This document shows positions 48,091 to 55,528 of a stretch of 64,000 nt of DNA, piece after piece. The notes beneath the pieces were generated by a model. The model was not told where the DNA came from. It did not search any database and saw only the letters and a program-made list of their open reading frames with translations. Position numbers and translations under genes: made by a program. This DNA is from Metabacillus bambusae (GTDB lineage: Bacteria; Bacillota; Bacilli; Bacillales; Bacillaceae): positions 310,001 to 374,000 of the forward strand of contig NZ_JAGDEL010000002.1 in assembly GCF_017497975.1 (NCBI RefSeq), in the 5' to 3' direction. Every line of letters starts with the position of its first letter. Positions within the stretch are counted from its first letter, which is position 1.

Positions 48091-49890
48091 TTATTTATTT
48101 GTTAACTGAATGAACTCTTCTACATCACTTACAGCCATCTTAACTGCTTGTTCCCAGAAATCTCTTTTTGTTAAATCTACTGACAAATGCTTGGCTGCTA
48201 ATTCTTCAACAGACATAGAACCTGTGTCCTTCAGTAAAGCAATATATTGCTTTTCAAACACTTCACCTTCCTCAAGCGCTTTTGCATAAATTCCAAGTGA
48301 AAATAAATAACCGAAAGTATATGGAAAATTATAAAATGGTACATCTGTAATAAAGAAATGAAGCTTAGACGCCCAAAAATGTGGGTGGTATTCTTCAAGT
48401 GAATCACAATATGCCTCCTTCTGAGCTTCAACCATCAACTCCGATAATCTTTCACTTGATACGTAGCCTTGCTTCCGTTCTTCATAAAATCTAGTTTCAA
48501 ATAGAAAGCGAGCATGGATATTCATTAAGAGGGCTACACTTCGTTGTAATTTATCTTCAAGCAAGGCAAGTCTTTCTGTTTTATCGTTTGCTTGATTCAC
48601 AGCTGCATCTGCGACAATCATTTCAGCAAATGTTGAAGCAGTCTCTGCTACATTCATCGCATAATCACAATTTAATGGATGAACATCACTCATTGCATAT
48701 GAGTGAAAAGCATGACCTAATTCATGAGCAAGTGTTGATACATTTGATGGTGTACCTGAAAACGTCATAAAGATTCTTGATTCATTGCTCTCAGGAAAAC
48801 CTGTACAAAATCCACCAGGTGCTTTACCAGGACGATCCTCTGCTTCTATCCATTGCTTTTCAAAAGCGTTTTTTGTAAATTCAGTTAACATAGGTCCAAA
48901 TTGGCGGAATTGATTTAAAATGAACTGAGATCCTTCTTGATATGTTACTTTCGAATTTGTTGACTCAACAACTGGCGCTTCTATATCATACCAATTTAGT
49001 TTGTCTACCCCTACTATCTCAGCTTTTCTCTTTATATATTCCACAAGCGGCTGTTTATTTTCAGAAATTACTTGCCACATCGTTTCAAGGGTTTCATTTT
49101 TCATTCGATTTATAGCAAGCGGTTCTTTTAATGGATCATCCCACCCACGTTCTTTATAAACAGTTAATCGGAACCCGGCTATTCGATTTAGTGTCTCAGC
49201 AAACACATCTGCATGTGTTCCCCAGGCTGTTTCCCATCCTTCAAATAGTTCTCTACGTTTTATAGGGTTTTTATCTGAAAATTTATTTGAAGCTTGTCCA
49301 ACAGACAAAGTCTTCGTTTCACCATTCTCGTTAAAGGGAATTTGTATTTTTGCAACAAATAGATCATATAGCTGCTCCCAAGCATAATAACCGTCAACAG
49401 ATAACCCTTGAATTAACTGCTCCTTTTCAACCGTAAGTCTCTCTTTTGATTGATTTCGCATTTCATTCAAAACATATGTAAGCTCGATTAACCGCGAGTC
49501 TTTGTGTAGCACATCCCAAGCATCTTGTTCTATATCTCCAAGTAATTGTTCAAACGTCAGCATACTTTTTGAAAGCGCTGTACTTATTGTTGTTAGCTTT
49601 GAACGCAAAAGATTAGCATGTGCATCTGCCGTGTTTTGAGCCTGCAGGCAGCCCACAAAGGAACTAGCTTGTTCTAATTTCATTTTTATGTATGAAATCT
49701 TTTCTAATGTCACTAAGAGTATGTTTATGGATGTTGATGAAAAGCTCTTTGGCCAGCCTGAAATTGTTTGGTCTAACTCATTAACAAGGCTTTCAATTTC
49801 CTTTATGTACTGTTTAAATTCATTAGATTGACTACCATCTTTAAATAGAGATTCTAAATCCCAAGTATTCATGTAAATAGGTGTCTTCAT
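48091..49890 (-). CDS. yusX: M3-family oligoendopeptidase (PepF-like, YusX)
   Basis: A 599-residue cytosolic zinc metallopeptidase. The HEXXH motif is in STLAHELGHAFHSYAM near residue 390; the third ligand glutamate is in NVAETASTFAEMI about 25 residues on. FCTGFPESNESRIFMTFSG precedes it as in PepF. It degrades oligopeptides. The length matches B. subtilis YusX at this locus. Start is ATG 49890 behind AAAGGGGG; the 44-codon extension upstream overlaps the gap and has no ribosome binding site. Confidence 0.92.
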   Translation of the reverse strand: MKTPIYMNTWDLESLFKDGSQSNEFKQYIKEIESLVNELDQTISGWPKSFSSTSINILLVTLEKISYIKMKLEQASSFVGCLQAQNTADAHANLLRSKLTTISTALSKSMLTFEQLLGDIEQDAWDVLHKDSRLIELTYVLNEMRNQSKERLTVEKEQLIQGLSVDGYYAWEQLYDLFVAKIQIPFNENGETKTLSVGQASNKFSDKNPIKRRELFEGWETAWGTHADVFAETLNRIAGFRLTVYKERGWDDPLKEPLAINRMKNETLETMWQVISENKQPLVEYIKRKAEIVGVDKLNWYDIEAPVVESTNSKVTYQEGSQFILNQFRQFGPMLTEFTKNAFEKQWIEAEDRPGKAPGGFCTGFPESNESRIFMTFSGTPSNVSTLAHELGHAFHSYAMSDVHPLNCDYAMNVAETASTFAEMIVADAAVNQANDKTERLALLEDKLQRSVALLMNIHARFLFETRFYEERKQGYVSSERLSELMVEAQKEAYCDSLEEYHPHFWASKLHFFITDVPFYNFPYTFGYLFSLGIYAKALEEGEVFEKQYIALLKDTGSMSVEELAAKHLSVDLTKRDFWEQAVKMAVSDVEEFIQLTNK

Positions 49891-50001
49891 AAATAACGCC
49901 CCCTTTAAAAGTATTATACTCACATAATATGTTATTTGTCGCTGGCATTGAAACGGTAAAGCAAAAAAATCGCTAATACCATTATTACGCATTTTTCTCC
50001 A

Positions 50002-50036
50002 TAAAAAAAGAGGCATTGACAAATTGCCCTGCCTCT
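50002..50036 (-). terminator. Terminator of tatA
   Basis: Stem AGAGGCA (50009-50015) with TGCCTCT (50030-50036) and a 14-base loop, then a run of seven T on the minus strand. It lies about 30 bp past the tatA stop. Confidence 0.7.
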
Positions 50037-50063
50037 CATCCTTATATCCTAAAACCTTTATAG

Positions 50064-50234
50064 TTATTTTTTAACGGATGAATCCTCATCATCGTCCATA
50101 AGTCCCTTAGTTGCTCTTTTAAATTCTCTTAATGTTTTTCCTGCAGCCTTACCTAACTCAGGTAATTTCTTTGGACCAAATAATAATAAAGCGACAAATA
50201 CAATAAGCATAATTTCACCGAAACCTAAGTTCAT
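50064..50234 (-). CDS. tatA: Short TatA-type twin-arginine translocase subunit
   Basis: A 56-residue protein. [20 protein letters not shown] is the N-terminal membrane helix; the hinge [20 protein letters not shown] contains the [10 protein letters not shown] signature of TatA, followed by an amphipathic helix and an acidic tail [10 protein letters not shown]. TatA multimers form the export pore for folded proteins recruited by TatC. No tatC gene is adjacent. The gene has its own terminator and appears to be a single unit between yusX and a carboxypeptidase gene. Confidence 0.93.
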   Translation of the reverse strand: MNLGFGEIMLIVFVALLLFGPKKLPELGKAAGKTLREFKRATKGLMDDDEDSSVKK

Positions 50235-50344
50235 CAAATAACACTTCTTTCTTAAGAGAATGGTAGAAATCTTACTAAATTATATATGAGTGAACAAAAA
50301 TTTGCAAAATGATTCGTAATTATCTCGTGCTTTAAAAACCATAA

Positions 50345-51526
50345 TTATATTCTTCTTACATGTATGAAAAATATCCCTGAAATAAAGAAAGTGATCACAA
50401 GTGCAAGTGGCACGATGAATCGCAAATGGGTTTCAGCTTTCATTTCATCTCCAGCTATGGGGGAAGCCACCACTTTACTTTTCATTTGTTCATCATTTTC
50501 TTTACTTTTTAATTTTACAAGGTTTTGTCTTTGCAACGCTCTCCCGTCCTCCCCTTCTATAACTAGCTCTCCAGAGGGACTAATTTCCGTTTCAACAGAC
50601 TCACCTATTTTTTTTGTAAAAGCAATATCTTGATTTGTTACAAAAATATTTCCCTGATTATCTTTAAACTGTTCATTCGTTATGATTTTATCAGTTTCGA
50701 AATGTTGAAACCCATAATCAAGTAGTGCTGAAGTGTCAGCATAGGTTTGGTCATCAGATTTAGACTTTAAAGTAACAGCAATTAGGCTCAAATTTTCTCG
50801 TTCTGCAGTTGTTACAAGTGTAAAACCAGACTCAGTAACAAAGCCATTCTTACCACCTGTTATTCCTTCATAAGATTCGTCGCGTACCATAACATGGTGA
50901 TTAACAAGGGTTGTATCCCAGGTTTCACCATCCCATGGAAGCTCTTTAGTTTTAAAGATGTCACGAAATATTTCATTATCTATTGCGTATTGAGTAATCT
51001 TAGCCATATCTTCGGCAGTTGTTAAATGCTCTGGATCATAAAGTCCATGTGGATTTGTAAAATACGTATTCTCTACACCGATTTGTTCTTGTAAATATTG
51101 ATTGAAGTCGATAATAAATTCATCTACTGATCCACTTAAATGTTCTGCGATTGCCACCCCTGCGTCATTACCTGAATTGATAAGAAGACCTTGGACTAGC
51201 TTCAGTAGGGGTACCTGCTCTCCTACCTCTAAATAAACCACTGTACCATCTACATTTCTTGCATTTTCACTTACAGTAACAAGATCATCTAAGTTGCCAT
51301 TTTCAATTGCATATATAGCTGTTGCAATCTTCGTAATGCTCGCTGGGGATAGCTTTACTTTGCTGTTTTTCTCGTATATCACTTGACCTGATTGGGCATC
51401 TATTAAAATAGCGGCTTCACTATTTAACTGTAATTCAACGTTTTCATTGCTTGCACTTATCATATTTGGAAATAAGAAGAAGCAAAGAGTGATTAAAAAA
51501 ATCGAACTATATATGTTTTTTTTCAT
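50345..51526 (-). CDS. D-alanyl-D-alanine carboxypeptidase family protein (S11), KNG variant
   Basis: A 393-residue secreted, membrane-anchored penicillin-binding protein of low mass. Signal peptide 1-26; S63-x-x-K66 in PASITK-type motif; SGN at 118-120. The third motif is K226-N-G (GGKNGFVTESG), where the family normally has KTG. The C-terminus has a membrane helix around 370-388 and ends HVRRI. Such enzymes trim the terminal D-alanine of muropeptides. The asparagine may alter catalysis or beta-lactam binding; activity is uncertain. Confidence 0.88.
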   Translation of the reverse strand: MKKNIYSSIFLITLCFFLFPNMISASNENVELQLNSEAAILIDAQSGQVIYEKNSKVKLSPASITKIATAIYAIENGNLDDLVTVSENARNVDGTVVYLEVGEQVPLLKLVQGLLINSGNDAGVAIAEHLSGSVDEFIIDFNQYLQEQIGVENTYFTNPHGLYDPEHLTTAEDMAKITQYAIDNEIFRDIFKTKELPWDGETWDTTLVNHHVMVRDESYEGITGGKNGFVTESGFTLVTTAERENLSLIAVTLKSKSDDQTYADTSALLDYGFQHFETDKIITNEQFKDNQGNIFVTNQDIAFTKKIGESVETEISPSGELVIEGEDGRALQRQNLVKLKSKENDEQMKSKVVASPIAGDEMKAETHLRFIVPLALVITFFISGIFFIHVRRI

Positions 51527-51686
51527 GATGCTTACTCCTCTTTAAAATCATTTTCTGATTAATGTGTGTGAACTGGTTATAAACCTACCATCTAATAGAA
51601 TAACAAGGCAAACACCAAAAAATCAATGTCAGGAAATAGCAGCGATAGGTAATAATATCTAATTTCTGATTATCTATGATTATCCA

Positions 51687-51735
51687 TTGACTCTTTTATT
51701 ACGGACAATTATACTAGGAAACTGACGAACGTCAG
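51687..51735 (+). promoter_or_regulatory. Promoter and palindromic operator of the TetR-SMR operon
   Basis: TTGACT (51687-51692), 17 bp, TATACT (51710-51715), then the palindrome CTGACG-AA-CGTCAG (51722-51735) over the expected transcription start. This placement fits autorepression by the TetR-type regulator encoded directly downstream. Confidence 0.75.
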
Positions 51736-51747
51736 GAAGGGATGATG

Positions 51748-52326
51748 ATGATGTCTTCTAACGAAATTAAAAAATCTGCATTGAATCATTTTGCAAGTAG
51801 TGGATATGATGGAACGTCTTTATCTGTTATAGCAAGTGATGTTGGAATTAAAAAGCAATCGATATACGCACATTTTGCGAATAAGGATGAATTGTTTCTA
51901 AAGATAATGGAGGAGGTACTAATTCAAGAGACAAGTTATATCAAGAGCTTTTTCTCAAAGAATAACACTCTCGCTTTAGAAAAGAAGCTTTTTCAATTTT
52001 TACAACAATATAGCAAGCGTTATGAATCACAAGCAGAAACTAGGTTTTTACTAAGAATGGGCTTTCTTCCACCAACTCATCTCCATCAGCAAGTAATCGA
52101 TAGTCTCTATAACTATTATGATGAATTGGAAGAAATTTTAATCGAGATATTTACTAATCATAAGGACTCCATTATCACACCGGTAAGTGAAGCAGTTATC
52201 GCATATATTGGGCTATGTGATTCTGTATTAGTTGAGCTACTATATAGTGGAAACGATCGTTTTCAACGCAGACTAAATGCTTGTTGGAAAGTTTATTGGC
52301 AAGGTATTCGTTCTAAGGAGGAATAA
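51748..52326 (+). CDS. TetR/AcrR-family transcriptional regulator
   Basis: A 192-residue regulator. The N-terminal DNA-binding helix-turn-helix is KSALNHFASSGYDGTSLSVI followed by ASDVGIKKQSIYAHFANKDE, a textbook TetR signature. The C-terminal helical domain would bind an inducer. Four ATG codons in a row open the frame; 51748 or 51751 best suits the GGAAGGG site. It precedes an SMR pair by four bases, an arrangement also seen in B. subtilis yvdT-yvdS-yvdR. Inducer unknown. Confidence 0.9.
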   Translation: MMSSNEIKKSALNHFASSGYDGTSLSVIASDVGIKKQSIYAHFANKDELFLKIMEEVLIQETSYIKSFFSKNNTLALEKKLFQFLQQYSKRYESQAETRFLLRMGFLPPTHLHQQVIDSLYNYYDELEEILIEIFTNHKDSIITPVSEAVIAYIGLCDSVLVELLYSGNDRFQRRLNACWKVYWQGIRSKEE

Positions 52327-52330
52327 CAAC

Positions 52331-52672
52331 ATGAATAAGAAGTGGTTGCTTATTTTTGTAGCGGCTTTTTTCGAAGTAAGCTGGGTTACTGGTTTAAAAC
52401 ATGCTGAAGATCCACTAGCCTGGATTGGAACTATTTTTGCAATTATTATTAGTTTTTATTTATTAATTAGCGCGACAAATTCATTACCAATTAGTACTGT
52501 TTATGCAGTATTTACTGGATTAGGTGCAGTTGGAACTGTTCTCGTGGAAATTCTCTTTTTCAGTACATCTTTTAGTTGGGTGAAAATTGGTTTATGTGCT
52601 GTCCTCATTTCAGGAGTAATCGGTCTTAAAGTAGTAACACCTGAACGTGATGCAGCGAAAGGGGAGGTGTGA
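52331..52672 (+). CDS. Small multidrug resistance (SMR) transporter subunit 1
   Basis: A 113-residue four-helix membrane protein. The essential glutamate is in FFEVSWVTGLKHA near residue 13; VYAVFTGLGAVGTVLVEILF in helix 3 is the dimer contact. Start ATG 52331 behind AAGGAGG. It should form a heterodimer with the product of the next gene. SMR pairs of this type export guanidinium or quaternary amines. No ykkC-type guanidine riboswitch was seen upstream; control appears to be by TetR. Confidence 0.9.
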   Translation: MNKKWLLIFVAAFFEVSWVTGLKHAEDPLAWIGTIFAIIISFYLLISATNSLPISTVYAVFTGLGAVGTVLVEILFFSTSFSWVKIGLCAVLISGVIGLKVVTPERDAAKGEV

Positions 52673-52676
52673 GAAG

Positions 52677-52994
52677 ATGAATTGGGTCGTTCTCATTTTA
52701 GCTGGATTTTGTGAAGTTGCTGGTGTTGCAGCTATATCCAAATTTAATAAGAAAAAATCGGTCATTCATGTTCTTCATATGATAGCTGGATTTGCAATGA
52801 GCTTTTTCTTTCTCTCATTTGCAATGAAAACTATTTCTATGGGGACGGCCTATGCTGTTTGGACAGGAATTGGTACAGTAGGCAGTGCTTTAATTGGAAT
52901 CATATTTTTAGGAGAATCAGCAGGTTGGAAACGGTTAGTGTTTATTTCCATGATTATTTCCGCTACAATTGGTCTTAAATTTATCCCGTATTAA
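52677..52994 (+). CDS. Small multidrug resistance (SMR) transporter subunit 2
   Basis: A 105-residue partner with the glutamate in GFCEVAGVAAISKF near residue 14 and AYAVWTGIGTVGSALIGIIF in helix 3. Start ATG 52677, four bases after the stop of subunit 1 and preceded by GGGGAGGTG. The paired subunits presumably insert in opposite orientations. Confidence 0.9.
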   Translation: MNWVVLILAGFCEVAGVAAISKFNKKKSVIHVLHMIAGFAMSFFFLSFAMKTISMGTAYAVWTGIGTVGSALIGIIFLGESAGWKRLVFISMIISATIGLKFIPY

Positions 52995-53049
52995 CAATGG
53001 TTAGTGAGTCAGTTCGTTTTATTGCCCGCTTAGTAAGGAGAGATTTTTT

Positions 53050-53946
53050 GTGTTAATGATGTTAAAATACTCAAGCTTAGTTCTACTTGGAGCTTGTAGC
53101 TACGGAATTCTTTCCGTTATCGTTAAACTAGCTTATAAACAAGGATTTACGGTTTCAAAGGTTATTGGTAGTCAATATTTATTTGGTTTTTTATTGATGT
53201 TAGTACCCTTCCTTTTCTTAAAAAAATCGTTTACTAGAAAAGACGTACTTTCTTTAATAGTTGCTGGTATTACGACTAGCTTAACAGGCCTGTTTTATGG
53301 AAAGTCTCTTGAAACACTTTCAGCATCCATTGCAGTAGTGCTATTATTTCAATTTACATGGATCGGGATTATCATTGAAGCACTAGCAAATCGTAAAGCA
53401 CCTAGTAAGGAAAAGATTTGTGCAATGATCATTTTATTTATCGGTACAATCCTTGCAGGTGGCGGCTTGACTAATAGCTTACTAGATTTATCTCCAATAG
53501 GCGTCATTTACGGACTGCTATCAGCCGTTTCATTTGCATTTTTTATTTTTGTCAGTGGAAGAGTTGCCATTCATTTACCAGCTCTAACCAGAAGTTTTTT
53601 TATGTCTACTGGAGCTTTACTATTTTTATTAATTATTCTTTCACCCGATTTCATTATAAATGGTTCTTTAGGTGATGGGTTATGGAAATATGGTAGTCTT
53701 TTGGGTTTCTTTGGGGTCCTTTTACCTGTTTTACTTTTTTCAATTGGTGCACCCAAAATTGGTACAGGTCTCGCGACAATTATTGGCGCAGCTGAACTAC
53801 CTACAGCCGTTATTGCATCCGTCATTATCCTTAATGAACATGTCTCATTTACCCAGATAATAGGTGTTTTAATAATTTTAATTGGTATTGCTGCACCTCA
53901 CCTTTTACAACTTAAAAAACAAGGGACAGTCCCCCATAGAGCGTAG
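53050..53946 (+). CDS. EamA/DMT-family transporter with repeat-derived C-terminus
   Basis: A 298-residue membrane protein with ten helices in two EamA halves (about 8-135 and 150-285). Substrate unknown; relatives export metabolites. GTG start behind AAGGAGAG. It follows the SMR pair by about 55 bp and may be part of the same unit. The last residues, GTVPHRA and stop, are encoded by the first GGGACAGTCCC unit of the array that follows, so the original C-terminus was replaced or extended. Confidence 0.85.
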   Translation: MLMMLKYSSLVLLGACSYGILSVIVKLAYKQGFTVSKVIGSQYLFGFLLMLVPFLFLKKSFTRKDVLSLIVAGITTSLTGLFYGKSLETLSASIAVVLLFQFTWIGIIIEALANRKAPSKEKICAMIILFIGTILAGGGLTNSLLDLSPIGVIYGLLSAVSFAFFIFVSGRVAIHLPALTRSFFMSTGALLFLLIILSPDFIINGSLGDGLWKYGSLLGFFGVLLPVLLFSIGAPKIGTGLATIIGAAELPTAVIASVIILNEHVSFTQIIGVLIILIGIAAPHLLQLKKQGTVPHRA

Positions 53947-54328
53947 AGCTATTTTATTTTACTCTACACTTTGTTGTAGGGACTGTCCCCCTATTGAGCG
54001 TTGGGCTTTAATTTTAGTCTACACTTTGTTGTAGGGGACTGTCCCCTATTGAGCGTTGAGCTTTATATTTTAGTCTACACTTTGTTGTAGGGGACTGTCC
54101 CCTATAGTGCGTCGAGCTTTATATTTCAGTCTACACTTTGTAACAAGGGACTGTCCCCATTTAGAGCGTAGACCTTTAGATTTTAGTCTACACTTTGCAG
54201 CAAGGGACTGTCCCCATTTAGAGCGTAGAGCTTTTTTAATTTAGTCTACACTTTGTAACAAGGGACTGTCCCCTATAGAGCGTAGAGACTATATTTTTTT
54301 TAGTCTACACTTTGTAGGGGACTGTCCC
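53923..54328. repeat. Tandem array of GGGACTGTCCC units, 56-58 bp period
   Basis: Eight copies of GGGAC(T/A)GTCCC begin at 53923, 53979, 54035, 54091, 54147, 54204, 54262 and 54318. Spacing is 56, 56, 56, 56, 57, 58 and 56 bp. The intervening sequences are variants of one another: TAGAGCGTAGAGCTTT, a T-rich stretch, AGTCTACACTTTG and TAACAA or TTGTAG. Each unit thus holds two inverted repeats, the GGGAC palindrome and GTAGA/TCTAC. The array fills the space between convergent eamA and xylH. The spacers are not unique, so it is not a CRISPR. Confidence 0.95.
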
Positions 54329-54336
54329 TTTAATGC

Positions 54337-55527
54337 TTATGCTTTTTTACCTTTTTTATTTTTGCTCGAGATATCGATCCATACTGCTAGTATCAAAATG
54401 CTTCCTTTTACTATATATTGCCAAAATGATTCCATTCCCATTAATGACATACCGTTATCTAATGAAGTCATAACGAGTGCTCCAATAATGGCACCAAATA
54501 TGGTTCCAACCCCACCCATTAATGAAGTTCCACCAATTACACAAGCTGCAATTGCGTCTAATTCGTACATTTCACCAGCAGAAATAGTTGCAGAAGTTAA
54601 TCGCGCTGTTAATACAATCGCCGCAATTGCTGATAATAATCCTGTAAACATAAATAACATCATCGTTTTATTTTTTATATTAATACCTGACAGTTTGGCT
54701 GCATCTGCATTTCCACCAATGGCATATACATGTCGACCAAAAGTTGTTTTGTTGGCAATGTAAGAAAATATCAATGCTAAAATTAAAACAAAGATAATTG
54801 GAAACGGCATGCCTTTATAGCTGTTCATTGTTAAAACAAACGCATATGTAGCGCCACCTAGGATAACTAATTTTGTGACATCTAATCCTAAAGGAGCTAC
54901 CTCAAATCCATATTTTCTCCGTGAGTTTCTTTTCTTAAAGATCGATAACGCAAGGAATACTAAAACAATTGTTGCTAGGATGATTCCAAATCCCCTAGAG
55001 AAGTATGCGTTTCCAAGTGCAACAAATATTGGATCAGAAACTGAAATGGTAGTCGAATTGGTAACTCCTAATAAAATTCCTCTAAAGACCATCATACCAC
55101 CAAGTGTAACGATAAACGCTGGAATCGCACGATACGCAACCAGCCATCCTTGAAGGAGTCCAAGCAAAGCACCTGCAACAAGTGTACCTATTAATACAAC
55201 ACCTGTCGGCAGTCCCATCCAGTTACTTAAAATAGCTGCAATTCCACCAGTTAATCCAACAATTGACCCTACAGATAAGTCAATATGTCCCGCTACGATA
55301 ACGAGAACCATCCCAATCGCTAAAATAGCTGTTACAGACATTTGGGTAAATAAATTAGAAAGATTTCTTGCTGTGAAAAATGTTTCATTTAAAACCCCAA
55401 AAAATAACCAAATAAGAACAACTGCTCCAATCATCGTATATGCACGAACATCCATCTTTCCAAATAGAGCTTTTAATGAGCTATCTTTTTTCGTCACAAC
55501 TACCTCTGTTTGTATTTTAGCAGACAT
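54337..55527 (-). CDS. xylH: XylH-type sugar ABC transporter permease
   Basis: A 396-residue permease of the ribose/xylose importer family (BPD_transp_2). Features: GMVLVIVAGHIDLSVGSIVG (helix 2-3 signature), MNSYKGMPFPIIFV, FGRHVYAIGGNADAAKLSGI (coupling loop to the ATPase) and CVIGGTSLMGGVGTIFGAII. Eleven hydrophobic segments. Start ATG 55527 is one base after the xylG stop, behind AGGAGG. The larger size and loop match XylH rather than RbsC. The 3' end meets the repeat array. Confidence 0.92.
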   Translation of the reverse strand: MSAKIQTEVVVTKKDSSLKALFGKMDVRAYTMIGAVVLIWLFFGVLNETFFTARNLSNLFTQMSVTAILAIGMVLVIVAGHIDLSVGSIVGLTGGIAAILSNWMGLPTGVVLIGTLVAGALLGLLQGWLVAYRAIPAFIVTLGGMMVFRGILLGVTNSTTISVSDPIFVALGNAYFSRGFGIILATIVLVFLALSIFKKRNSRRKYGFEVAPLGLDVTKLVILGGATYAFVLTMNSYKGMPFPIIFVLILALIFSYIANKTTFGRHVYAIGGNADAAKLSGINIKNKTMMLFMFTGLLSAIAAIVLTARLTSATISAGEMYELDAIAACVIGGTSLMGGVGTIFGAIIGALVMTSLDNGMSLMGMESFWQYIVKGSILILAVWIDISSKNKKGKKA

Positions 55528-55528
55528 G

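Noticed and set aside
51722-51735. Mobile-element target or attachment site
   Set aside because: The palindrome sits exactly at a promoter with a TetR gene behind it and has no second copy nearby.
51540-51740. Guanidine-I (ykkC) riboswitch upstream of the SMR pair
   Set aside because: The leader lacks the conserved ykkC blocks; instead a promoter and a palindromic operator for the TetR gene are seen.
53923-54328. Regular repeat-spacer array that could be taken for CRISPR
   Set aside because: The 11-bp repeat is too short, the intervening sequences are copies of each other rather than unique spacers, and there are no cas genes.
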